NCBI GenBank assembly: GCA_012955965.1
Contig: JABBZI010000006.1
Coordinates: 62,001-126,000, forward strand
Direction: 5' to 3'
Length of the DNA stretch: 64,000 nt
Origin: Clostridioides difficile
GTDB taxonomy: Bacteria > Bacillota > Clostridia > Peptostreptococcales > Peptostreptococcaceae
Of this stretch, positions 34,246-42,433 are shown in pieces. A program made the translations under genes and the position numbers. Under the pieces are notes generated by a model. It was not told where the DNA came from. It searched no databases and saw nothing but the letters and a program-made list of their open reading frames with translations. Every line of letters starts with the position of its first letter. Within the stretch, counting starts at the first letter, position 1.

Positions 34246-34845
34246 TTAATGTTGCACTTTTATACATATAGCTTCACCAATATCATGTGTAACCAAAATA
34301 GTAGACTTATTCTCATTTTTAATAATACTATAAACATCATCACAAACTAACAATCTCGTCTGATAATCAAGAGCTGAAAAAGGCTCATCTAAAAGTAAAA
34401 TATCTGGATTTACAGAAAGTGTTCTAATAAGAGCAACCCTTTGTCTCATACCCCCAGATAATTCTTTCGGGTACATGCTTCTAAAATCCCATAATCCATA
34501 AGTCTTTAAAAGACTTTCAACTCTGTCTAAAGATTTTTTATCTTTTTTGCCTTGAATTTCTAAGCCAATAGTTATATTATCCATTATATTTCTCCATTCA
34601 AGCAAATTATCTTTTTGAAACATATATCCAATATTTCCAGTAATCTTTACATCGCCACTAGTTGGTTTTAAAAGATTAGTAAGAATATTTAAAATTGTAG
34701 ATTTACCGCTTCCAGAAGGACCAAGCAAAGTTAATATTTCTCCTTCTTTCAAATTAAAATTAACATCTTTTAATACTTCAAGCTCGCCTTCCTTAGTGTA
34801 GAAGTTCATATTTATATTTTTAACTTCTACTATGTTGTCATTCAT
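34246..34845 (-). pseudogene. N-terminal fragment of the split ABC ATPase
   Basis: The frame encodes 199 residues, of which 190 are host. Walker A GPSGSGKST, signature LSGGMRQR, Walker B ILLLDEPFSALD and the switch region VTHDIG are all present, so the catalytic core survives. After GEA the frame runs into element sequence and ends ICIKVQH. The remaining 60 codons are at 15608-15790. The family is SsuB/TauB/ThiZ-like, matching the permease at 14818. A GGGGGTGGC ribosome site precedes the ATG. Whether the shortened protein works is unknown. Confidence 0.9.
34251..34298. other. Right attachment site of the eut element
   Basis: Crossover dinucleotide at 34274-34275 (GA on the minus strand) inside the shared pentamer GCTTC (34271-34275). 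The element arm is 34251-34273 and starts with GTTGCACTTT, the inverted copy of the left end. The host arm 34276-34298 lies in the ATPase gene. Confidence 0.85.
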
Positions 34846-35014
34846 TATGCCACCCCCTATAACTTTTAGCTCGTATATATTATGTTATTAACAATATGAC
34901 CTATTTGTACCATTTTTCATAAATATAATATAAATATTTTGTTTATTTACGTATTTTCTTAGTAACTTGTACGTATAAATTATAGATAAATAAATTATAA
35001 GGTAGGGGATAGAA

Positions 35015-36373
35015 TTGAGTAACATAATAACTAATTTAATAGAGTCAATATTTACTAATCCGATAACTATATTGTTTTTACTTGCAATAACTTTATATTC
35101 TGTTTTTAAAATAATAGAAAATAACAGGGTATACTCGTTTGTAAGTTCAAAACTAGAAGAAATCAATAAAAACCATAAAACGAGTGAATTTTATGGAAAG
35201 GTAAGGAACGATTACTATACATATAGCAAAGAAAATCCTTATTCTGACGTAAATATAACTTCTTTTATAGAAGAAGTTGTATCAGATTTAAAACACAATA
35301 ATTTACCACTTTTAGAAAAGATTAGAAGTATAAAAAATTCATCTTCAATAAGTATATTGCTTGGAGTTCTAGGTACATTTGTTGGTCTTTCTACAATGCT
35401 TTTATGTGTTGACACTAAAGATATTATAAATTCGCTTCCTTCAACTATTAGTAGTATGCAGACTGCATTTACAACAAGCATATTTGGAGTTGTATTTTCT
35501 CTAATTATAGGTTACTTTACGAAGATAAAAGATTGTGAACATGTTTTAATACAGATAATGTTAAAATGCGAAAATTTATTAACATCTGAGATAACTCATT
35601 TTAAATCAGAAAGAATGGATTTAAAGGTAGAAGAGGTAAAAAATACAATAAAACAAATAAGTAAGTCTATAGAAGCTATTGAAAAATTTGATAAAATATC
35701 GAAAGATTTAAATGACTTCAATGATGAATTTATAAGTGGAATAGAAGCTTTAAAAGGCCTTTTAGAAGGTTCTCAAAGCTCTATTAAAACATTTGACCAA
35801 AGTGTAAGGAAATTAGATAAACAGTTTAATATTTTAAATGTAAAGTTTGTAAAACTGTTTGATAAGTATGATAATCAAGATAACATAAATAAAGAAATTT
35901 TATTTGACATAAAAGAATCTTCAAAAAATATATATAATGCCACTGAAAGCCAGTTTAAAATTAGAGATTACATAAAAAATATAAATGCAGGATTTGCTCT
36001 ATATGAAAGAAGTGCCCAAGATTTATTAACTAAATTAATAACTCATGAAAATAAAATATCTCAAAATCAAAAAATACTTTTAGATGAAAAATTTACTCTA
36101 GATGATTCAATAAAAAATCTTTCAAGTATTATTGAAAACTTTTCTAATGACCTACAAGTTAAACTAGATATAATGTTTGAGAACTCTTTAGACATTCAAG
36201 ATAAATTAGATGTTATGTTTAATAACTCTTTTATGAATGATGAAGTTCCTCTTGATAGTGAAGAATTATTTAAAGGTGATATTGATAGTGTATTTAACCC
36301 TTTCAGCGAAGAAATTTATGAGATAGAAAACAAAGAAATAAAGGTCATAGGTGAGGATGAGTTAAATGAATAA
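35015..36373 (+). CDS. ZorA-like (MotA/TolQ/ExbB family) membrane protein with long tail
   Basis: 452 residues from a TTG start after GGTAGGGGA. A first membrane span lies near residues 15-33. Residues about 100-172 hold the MotA/TolQ proton-channel core (SISILLGVLGTFVGLSTMLLC, then AFTTSIFGVVFSLIIGYF). A coiled-coil tail of some 270 residues follows, ending in an acidic region. Short MotA/ExbB proteins lack such a tail; ZorA of the Zorya anti-phage system has three spans and a long intracellular tail. It overlaps the MotB-like gene by eight bases. No ZorC, ZorD or ZorE gene is adjacent, so the pair may do something other than defence. Confidence 0.8.
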   Translation: MSNIITNLIESIFTNPITILFLLAITLYSVFKIIENNRVYSFVSSKLEEINKNHKTSEFYGKVRNDYYTYSKENPYSDVNITSFIEEVVSDLKHNNLPLLEKIRSIKNSSSISILLGVLGTFVGLSTMLLCVDTKDIINSLPSTISSMQTAFTTSIFGVVFSLIIGYFTKIKDCEHVLIQIMLKCENLLTSEITHFKSERMDLKVEEVKNTIKQISKSIEAIEKFDKISKDLNDFNDEFISGIEALKGLLEGSQSSIKTFDQSVRKLDKQFNILNVKFVKLFDKYDNQDNINKEILFDIKESSKNIYNATESQFKIRDYIKNINAGFALYERSAQDLLTKLITHENKISQNQKILLDEKFTLDDSIKNLSSIIENFSNDLQVKLDIMFENSLDIQDKLDVMFNNSFMNDEVPLDSEELFKGDIDSVFNPFSEEIYEIENKEIKVIGEDELNE

Positions 36374-36998
36374 TAAATATAGAAGAACTGTTAACAGAGA
36401 ATTTGAAAAGAGTAGCTTTTGGCCAACATTTACAGACTTATTATCAACTGTATTGATGGTTGTGATTCTTATCTTATTTAGCTCAGAAAGTATTTCAGGT
36501 TCTGTTGAGCAAGATTTAGCTAAGAATGTAAATGCTTCTGTTGAGGAGACCTTTAAAAAAAGTGGTATGCCTGTGAAAGTGGATAAAGTTAATGGTCAGG
36601 TAACTTTTGGTGAAAGAACTATGTTTGATGTAGATAGTGACGTTTTAAAACCAGAGGCTAAAGAAATGTTAAAAATGTTCGTTCCAAAATACATAGAAAC
36701 TATTTATAAAGATTATGGTGATTATATATCCAAAATAGTTATAGAAGGTCATACAGATGATGTGGGAAGCTATATATACAATTTAGACTTATCTCAAAGA
36801 AGAGCATATAGTGTTGCAAAGTATATAGTTGGGGATGAGATTGGTAACTATAAATACAAAGATAAGGTTACTAGACATATTATTGCAATAGGGAGATCAA
36901 AAGCTGAACTTATAAAAAATGGAGATAATAGTGTAAACAGAGATGCATCTAGAAGGGTAGAGCTAAAATATGAAATAAATATTAATCAAAATAAATAG
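36366..36998 (+). CDS. ZorB/MotB-like protein with OmpA peptidoglycan-binding domain
   Basis: 210 residues. One N-terminal membrane span carries the proton-coupling Asp24 in FWPTFTDLLSTVLMVVILI. Residues about 75-205 are the OmpA/MotB domain (FDVDSDVLKPEAKEML, VIEGHTDDVGSYIYNLDLSQRRAYSVAKYI, NRDASRRVELKYEI), which grips peptidoglycan. Together with the preceding gene it should form a proton-driven, cell-wall-anchored rotary or force-generating complex. A terminator follows at 37017, so these two genes are the whole operon. Confidence 0.85.
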   Translation: MNNKYRRTVNREFEKSSFWPTFTDLLSTVLMVVILILFSSESISGSVEQDLAKNVNASVEETFKKSGMPVKVDKVNGQVTFGERTMFDVDSDVLKPEAKEMLKMFVPKYIETIYKDYGDYISKIVIEGHTDDVGSYIYNLDLSQRRAYSVAKYIVGDEIGNYKYKDKVTRHIIAIGRSKAELIKNGDNSVNRDASRRVELKYEININQNK

Positions 36999-37016
36999 TT
37001 AAATTTTCATAAAAAA

Positions 37017-37055
37017 AAAGAAGGCAGTTGGTGTGAGCTTTAAGCCTTCTTTAAG
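37017..37055 (+). terminator. Terminator of the ZorAB-like pair
   Basis: AAAGAAGGC / GCCTTCTTT stem with an 18-base loop. Confidence 0.75.
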
Positions 37056-37372
37056 GAAAAAGTTTATTTATTTTTGTTGATATTTAACATATTATAGTTT
37101 TTAGAAAAAATTTGCAATATATTAAACGTAAATGGGCGTTTAAAATGCATAACTGGGTACTACTGATGTAAAACATTTCATTTTATATAATATAAAATTT
37201 ATAAGTAGTCAATTGTTCGTATTATTATGCAATAAGATATCATTAAAAATATTATGTAAAAAAATATCATAAAAACTCATATAATGCTATAGTTATTAGT
37301 ATATTATATAGAATTTAAAGTAAGTTGATTCTTTATTGATTTTTATATATTAATCCTCTAGTAGACAATTTG

Positions 37373-37410
37373 AAAGGTAACAGCTAAAGTTAGTTGTTGC
37401 CTTTTTAATT
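37373..37410. terminator. Hairpin downstream of the GGDEF gene
   Basis: AAAGGTAACAGCTA (37373-37386) pairs with TAGTTGTTGCCTTT (37391-37404). The T-run is on the plus strand, so it is a better terminator for plus-strand transcription than for the GGDEF gene. Confidence 0.6.
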
Positions 37411-37428
37411 TTAATAAAAAAATTGACT

Positions 37429-38835
37429 TTAATTATTTTTTATCAACTGATAGCCAAAACAGATTCCTGCTCCTCCAGATTTCTTGATTTGATACATTGC
37501 TTGGTCTGCTTTATTGATTAATTCTTCTGCGTTATTTCCATCTTCTGGATAACAAGCTATGCCAACACTAGTATTGCAATATACAGGACCATTTTTTAAA
37601 TTCCATGGTTCTTTAAATCTTTTATGTATGAAACTTACTAAATTACGGATATTATCTTTTGTAATATCCCCACCAATTACAGCAACAAATTCATCTCCAC
37701 CATTTCTATAGACTGAATTCTTAAGAAGTGGAATAGAAGAAAAAAAGTCTCCAAGTTTTATAAGGAATTCATCACCAGCATCATGCCCATAATTATCATT
37801 TATTACTTTAAAGCCATCAATATCGAAAAAAATTACATATCCTTGTTCATTTTCTTTAGCATTGTCAATTCTATTTTTACATTCCTCAATAAGCATTCTT
37901 CGGTTTGGAAGACCTGTTAACACATCGTAATTTGCCATATATTCAATTAATTCTTCATTCTTTTTATTATCAGTTATATCTGCACTGCTAACAAGGTGAG
38001 CAAGACGACCATCAACCCATCTAAAAGCTGTACTAAATACTCTAAACCATGCTCCATCAAAAGGTCTTTGGTAATTCCATGTATATACTCCTGTACTATT
38101 ACCATTTTCATCAATAAGATTTTCTTGTGGGCAAAACTCGCAAGGAGATGTCTGTCCAGGGAAAAGAATTTGCCAACATTTATGGTTTGAAAATTGAGAT
38201 ATACCACCATAAGGAGCAGCCATTGACTCATTAACGTATAAAATATCATATGTATAAAAATCAATTATATAAATATCTATGCCTGTATGATTTATTATTC
38301 CTTCAAGTGCAGTCTGTGTAAAGAAAACTTTATTTCTATGTATTCTTATGCCTAAATATTTTTCAAGCATTGAAAGTAAGATTGATAATGTCTTAAGTTC
38401 AGAATCAGATAAATCTATTTTACTGGATGTGGTATTTAAAAATAAGATAAAACCATAATTATTAAAATATTCATCTACTACAGAAATTCCAATCAAAGAT
38501 TCTGCAGAAAAAATATCCATAAAATCAATCTCACATGATTTACAATCTTTATTTTTAGATAAGTAAATTATTTCCTGATAAGCTAGTTGATTCTGAAAAT
38601 CTGACTCAATTTCATGTGTATTGAAGCTATTGCATAATTTTGTATCATTTAGACTATAATTTTCAATTAAATTAAATTGATTATATTGGTCTGCTTCGTA
38701 TACCAAACCACATTCAAATGAGAAGCTATTACAGATAAGTTCAAGAGATTTAGTAACCGTTTTTGTATCTATGTGTTTTCCAATGAGCATATTAGCAAGT
38801 GTTTGAATAAGTGTATAATGTGAGTTATTTTTCAT
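37429..38835 (-). CDS. Diguanylate cyclase with GAF and PAS sensory domains
   Basis: 468 residues without membrane spans. Residues 1-160 are GAF-like, residues about 175-295 PAS-like (IDIYIIDFYTYDILYVNES, CWQILFPGQTSPCEFC), and the C-terminal 165 residues are a GGDEF domain with the intact motif GGDEF at 379-383 and YDVLTGLPNRRML opening. An active cyclase making c-di-GMP from two GTP is expected. The RxxD inhibitory site that normally precedes the motif is absent (PLLKN), so product inhibition may be lacking. The Cys-rich PAS loop (CEFCPQE) is unusual and could respond to redox or metal. Confidence 0.88.
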   Translation of the reverse strand: MKNNSHYTLIQTLANMLIGKHIDTKTVTKSLELICNSFSFECGLVYEADQYNQFNLIENYSLNDTKLCNSFNTHEIESDFQNQLAYQEIIYLSKNKDCKSCEIDFMDIFSAESLIGISVVDEYFNNYGFILFLNTTSSKIDLSDSELKTLSILLSMLEKYLGIRIHRNKVFFTQTALEGIINHTGIDIYIIDFYTYDILYVNESMAAPYGGISQFSNHKCWQILFPGQTSPCEFCPQENLIDENGNSTGVYTWNYQRPFDGAWFRVFSTAFRWVDGRLAHLVSSADITDNKKNEELIEYMANYDVLTGLPNRRMLIEECKNRIDNAKENEQGYVIFFDIDGFKVINDNYGHDAGDEFLIKLGDFFSSIPLLKNSVYRNGGDEFVAVIGGDITKDNIRNLVSFIHKRFKEPWNLKNGPVYCNTSVGIACYPEDGNNAEELINKADQAMYQIKKSGGAGICFGYQLIKNN

Positions 38836-39284
38836 TTTTACCTCCTAAGTAAAAATCCTTTCAATAACTCATCATTTAGCTAAGTTTGAAATGAGAATTT
38901 CCTTCCTCAAATATAGATTAAGATAGTTAAACTGACAGTTATCAAAGTTTAAAATTATATTTTTATATTACTATAATGACTTATTTAACTATTTTCCCTT
39001 AGTTAATACATATATTATAGTATATTTTTTTTATGGATTAAAGCTAAAAGTCTCTTATGATGTAATTTATTATCATCACTATTATATTAAATATTATTAC
39101 TTAAAAATACATAAAAAATTAATGATTTATATTGTGAAAATAAAAAAACAATTAAGATATTATTGTTTTAGTGTTTAGTCGATATAATTTGACTATATAA
39201 TAGAAATATTGATACTAAATGGTTAATTATGATAAAATAAGTCGATGGGTACTATAAAGTATTATGAAAATGGAGGAGTAGTTT
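38836..39284. other. Divergent intergenic region
   Basis: 449 AT-rich bases between the GGDEF gene and the lipoprotein gene. They must contain both promoters. I looked for a c-di-GMP riboswitch core and found none. Confidence 0.5.
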
Positions 39285-40457
39285 GTGATAGGAAGTAGTA
39301 TAACAAATAGTAATATAAAAAATAAAAGAAATTCTAAATTTAAAGCTTTAGTATTTTTACTGATAATATCTATATCTATTTATTTGACTGGTTGTGATAC
39401 ATCAGATAATGGCAACAATCAATCAAATAACAAAGAATCATTATCTAGTAGTATATCAAGTGATAAAAATGTAAAAATTCATTTTATCAACACTGGAAAT
39501 AGTGATGCAATATTGATTCAAGATGGTAAAACTTTTATATTGATAGATGGGGGAGATAATGATGATGAAAATTTAATGGTAGATTATCTTAACAAGCAAG
39601 GTGTAAAAGATATTAAGTATCTTATAGCTACCCATTCTCATGCAGATCACTTAGGTGGACTTGATTCTGTTGTCAAAAACTTTAATATAGAGAATGTGTT
39701 TGTATCGAATGGTTCAGCAGAAACAAAAAGTTATAGAGATTTTATAAATGCTTTGGCAAATAAGGATTTATCTCCAAGTGTACCACTTGAAAATAAGAAG
39801 TTTTATTTGGAAGATTCTTACTTCGAAGTTCTAAATACAAATGGTGGAGATACGACTAACGAACAGTCTCTAGTTCTTGTATATACTAATGGTAAAGATA
39901 AAGCTTTATTTACGGGTGATGCGGAAGAAGGTACAGAAAAAGAGATATTACCAAAACTTAGTAAAGTAGACCTTTTAAAAGTAGCTCATCATGGTTCTCG
40001 TAGTAGTTCATCTCAAGTATTTTTAGATAAAGTAGACCCTGAGTATGCAGTCCTTTTAGTAGGTAAAGGTAATTCGTATGGGCATCCACATAAAGAAACT
40101 ATGAATAAATTAGAAAAAATGGGTGTAAAAGTACATAGAAGTGATGAATGTTCAGATATAATATTTGAATCAACAGGTGATGGGGTATTTACAAGTTGTA
40201 AAGATGGAAGCTATAAAAAGGGTGTTAGAGAAGATGGAAACTCTGAAAAATCAAATAATAATACAACAAAGAACGAGTCTTTAAATAAAGAACAAAATGT
40301 ATCAAATACATCAGAAATAGTTTATTTCACTCCAAAAGGGAAGAGTTATCACTCTACAAAAAATTGTAATGGTCTTTCAAGAAGTAAAAAAATATTATCG
40401 GGTACTATTGTAGAAAGTAAGAAGAATGACCCATGTGATATATGTTATGGAAAATAA
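39285..40457 (+). CDS. Metallo-beta-lactamase-fold lipoprotein with Cys/His tail domain
   Basis: 390 residues from a GTG start with a TGGAGGA ribosome site. A signal peptide with lipobox LTGC (Cys near residue 37) anchors it outside the membrane. Residues about 65-290 are a metallo-beta-lactamase fold of the ComEC C-terminal type (FINTGNSDAILIQDG, ATHSHADHLGG, LFTGDAEEGTE, VAHHGSRSSS). After a Ser/Asn linker, the last 45 residues (KSYHSTKNCNGLSRSK, DPCDICYGK) match the small His/Cys domain found on similar secreted nucleases. It is probably an extracellular nuclease or phosphodiesterase rather than a beta-lactamase; no ComEC membrane channel is present. Confidence 0.82.
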   Translation: MIGSSITNSNIKNKRNSKFKALVFLLIISISIYLTGCDTSDNGNNQSNNKESLSSSISSDKNVKIHFINTGNSDAILIQDGKTFILIDGGDNDDENLMVDYLNKQGVKDIKYLIATHSHADHLGGLDSVVKNFNIENVFVSNGSAETKSYRDFINALANKDLSPSVPLENKKFYLEDSYFEVLNTNGGDTTNEQSLVLVYTNGKDKALFTGDAEEGTEKEILPKLSKVDLLKVAHHGSRSSSSQVFLDKVDPEYAVLLVGKGNSYGHPHKETMNKLEKMGVKVHRSDECSDIIFESTGDGVFTSCKDGSYKKGVREDGNSEKSNNNTTKNESLNKEQNVSNTSEIVYFTPKGKSYHSTKNCNGLSRSKKILSGTIVESKKNDPCDICYGK

Positions 40458-40490
40458 TAAAAAGGGTAGATAACAAAAAAATAAATGCAT

Positions 40491-40552
40491 AAAAAAATAA
40501 GCTATAATCAATAGATAACATATTTTATCTATACAAATAGCTTATTTTTTTA
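40491..40552. terminator. Bidirectional terminator between the lipoprotein gene and lexA
   Basis: AAAAAAATAAGCTAT (40491-40505) pairs with ATAGCTTATTTTTT (40537-40550), with a further inner stem. Confidence 0.8.
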
Positions 40553-40566
40553 GTATTCTTTAATAG

Positions 40567-41214
40567 TTATTTTATAACTCTAAATACACCAGTTACAATA
40601 CCTACAATTTCAACTTCTGAGTCATTAAGCATAATTGGTTCCATAAAATCATTTTCTGGCTGAAGTCTTATCAAATTTCCTTCTTTAAAAAATCTCTTAA
40701 CTGTAGCAGATTCACCATTTATAAGTGCAACTACTATCTGAGAATTCAAGGCTGTATTTTTTTTGTCTACTACAACGTAATCTTCATCTAAAATTCCTGC
40801 ATTAATCATACTTTCGCCTTTTACTCTTAATACAAAATTATTACTGCCCTTTACTAAACTGGCAGGGAATGGAATGTATTCCTCTATGTTTTGTTGAGCT
40901 AAAATGGGTTCTCCAGCTGTTATTTGACCTACTAATGGAAGTTCTATTATTTCTTGATTAGCTCCAGAAACATCATTTACTTTACTACGTTCTAAAACTT
41001 CAATAGCTCTTGGTTTAGTAGGGTCTTTTCTTATGTATCCCAGTTTTTCAAGTTTATTTAGATGAGAGTGTACAGTTGATGTAGATCTTAACCCTACAGC
41101 AGTACATATTTCTCTTACAGCAGGTGGATAACCTTTTAATATGATTTGAGACTTTATAAATTCCAATATCAAGACTTGCTTTTCAGTTAGATCTAAATAC
41201 ATAACATCACTCAT
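40567..41214 (-). CDS. lexA: SOS repressor LexA
   Basis: 215 residues. The N-terminal winged helix (residues 1-70) has VREICTAVGLRSTSTVHSHL; the C-terminal latent protease has the self-cleavage bond Ala100-Gly101 (QITAGEP), nucleophile Ser135 (GESMINAG) and general base Lys173. RecA-stimulated cleavage derepresses SOS genes. The ATG at 41214 has a weak ribosome site; an internal ATG five codons on is an alternative. A LexA box lies 72-85 bases upstream, so autoregulation is expected. Confidence 0.95.
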   Translation of the reverse strand: MSDVMYLDLTEKQVLILEFIKSQIILKGYPPAVREICTAVGLRSTSTVHSHLNKLEKLGYIRKDPTKPRAIEVLERSKVNDVSGANQEIIELPLVGQITAGEPILAQQNIEEYIPFPASLVKGSNNFVLRVKGESMINAGILDEDYVVVDKKNTALNSQIVVALINGESATVKRFFKEGNLIRLQPENDFMEPIMLNDSEVEIVGIVTGVFRVIK

Positions 41215-41285
41215 TTCTAAACATATTTTGTTTTTATTTCCATACGCTTTATATTTTTAATTATAACATAATCCATTTATATCTG

Positions 41286-41299
41286 CAAACATTTGTTCC
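41286..41299 (-). promoter_or_regulatory. LexA box upstream of lexA
   Basis: Minus-strand GGAACAAATGTTTG fits the Firmicute SOS box CGAACRNRYGTTYC at 12 of 14 positions; only the outer bases differ. Confidence 0.75.
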
Positions 41300-41305
41300 T
41301 GATTT

Positions 41306-42433
41306 TTAATCATCCTCAATCCATTCGAAATTCTTAACTATATCACGTTTTACATTCTTTTTATGAGCTGCATAAAGCTGAGTAGTTGTGACATTATCAT
41401 GGTCAAGTAAGTTTTGAACATCGTATATAGAAAATCCAGTTTGGATTAGAGAAGTCGCAGCAGTTGCTCTTAATTTGTGAGGGCTATATCCATTATCTCT
41501 AGTTGTATCTAGTGGAATAGAGGTATATTTTTTTACCAATGTTCTTATAGCTTTTGCTGTAATTCTTTTATTTTGAAGGGATAAAAACAAAGCATCTTTT
41601 TCATCATCATTTAATAAATCATCTCTTGTTCTTTCATTTTGCAAATAGTCTTTTATTACATGTTCACAAGTGTGATTTATTGGCATTAAAACTTCTTTTC
41701 CACGTTTTCTGTATATTTTAAATTCTCCTCTTGAAAAGTTAAAAGAAGATATATTTAGTTCTCTAAGTTCATTTAATCTAAGTCCATATGTAACAAATAG
41801 CGCTAAAATAGCTTTATCACGTAATTTGGTCTTTCTCCAATATATCTTTTCTTTTTCTGTAAGTCCTTCACCTGTTTCTACTGATTCCAACATTTTAGCA
41901 ACTTCATCTATTTCAAGACGTTTAATAGCATCTGGTTGAGGCTTAGGAAGTTTGATTGGATTGAATCCATCAGTTATATTATTATCTATTTGAGAGTTTC
42001 TATATAAGAATTTAAATAGAGTAGAGATGGATGATTTTTTTCTTGCCAAAGCTCTATTATTATTTTCAAAAATTAATGTGTTTTTTTCTGTATTTTTATA
42101 ATATCTACTACAATAATCACCTAAGAATAAATTTATATCTCTTGATTTTATTGTATTAAAATCATTTTCTGTAATATCTTTTATACAATCTGCACTTGTT
42201 AATTCTTTAGTTTCAACCAAATATGAACAGAAAAAATTTATATCTTCTAAATAAGCAAGTCGTGTGGAAACTGCAACAGAACCTTTTAGATATATGAAAT
42301 AATCCTTCATAAATATAGGCAGTTTATTTTCCAAAAGTAGACATTTTTCTATAAGTTCATTTTCCTTGATGACAATATTATCAGGTTTATCTGATTTATT
42401 ATGTATTTTTATAATTTTCTTATCATTATTCAA
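41306..42433 (-). CDS. XerC/D-like tyrosine recombinase
   Basis: 375 residues. The N-terminal SAM-like core-binding domain spans about residues 35-160 and the catalytic domain the remainder, with Arg in TYGLRLNELRELNI, HKLRATAATSL (HxxR), the second His in LLDHDNVTTTQ and the nucleophile Tyr in LYAAH. It is longer than true XerC/XerD (about 300) because of an extended N-terminus and inserts. No attachment site, phage or integron cassette is nearby, and it lies just upstream of lexA, so it looks like a chromosomal recombinase of unknown target. The recombinase stop is only a few bases from the LexA box. Confidence 0.88.
   Translation of the reverse strand: MNNDKKIIKIHNKSDKPDNIVIKENELIEKCLLLENKLPIFMKDYFIYLKGSVAVSTRLAYLEDINFFCSYLVETKELTSADCIKDITENDFNTIKSRDINLFLGDYCSRYYKNTEKNTLIFENNNRALARKKSSISTLFKFLYRNSQIDNNITDGFNPIKLPKPQPDAIKRLEIDEVAKMLESVETGEGLTEKEKIYWRKTKLRDKAILALFVTYGLRLNELRELNISSFNFSRGEFKIYRKRGKEVLMPINHTCEHVIKDYLQNERTRDDLLNDDEKDALFLSLQNKRITAKAIRTLVKKYTSIPLDTTRDNGYSPHKLRATAATSLIQTGFSIYDVQNLLDHDNVTTTQLYAAHKKNVKRDIVKNFEWIEDD

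Larger units (their letters stand above)
15791..34275. mobile_element. 18.5-kb serine-recombinase islet carrying the eut gene cluster
   Basis: Three direct observations define it. First, an ABC ATPase gene is split, with its N-terminal half at 34276-34845 and C-terminal half at 15608-15790, and the halves join in frame. Second, both junctions share GAAGC, and the element ends carry a perfect 10-bp inverted repeat (GTTGCACTTT). Third, rebuilding attP from the two ends puts the crossover GA exactly in the middle, with 23-nt arms of which 16 positions are complementary. A large serine recombinase gene abuts the left end, pointing outward. Cargo is a 58-codon ORF and nineteen eut-cluster genes in one orientation, closed by a terminator. 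There are no conjugation, replication or phage genes, so movement would need excision plus transfer by other means. Confidence 0.88.
36999..37428. other. Intergenic region with two hairpins
   Basis: 430 AT-rich bases. A terminator for the ZorB-like gene is at 37017-37055. A second strong hairpin with a plus-strand T-run is at 37373-37405 although no plus-strand gene precedes it. A small stem AAACG/CGTTT lies near 37120-37140. A small RNA could be encoded here but I see no clear promoter. Confidence 0.45.

Noticed and set aside
35015-36998. A complete Zorya defence system
   Set aside because: Only ZorA- and ZorB-like genes are present; no helicase, ZorC or HNH-type ZorE is adjacent.
39285-40457. 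Beta-lactamase or complete ComEC competence protein
   Set aside because: The metal motif is of the ComEC/nuclease type and there are no competence membrane spans; it is a short lipoprotein.
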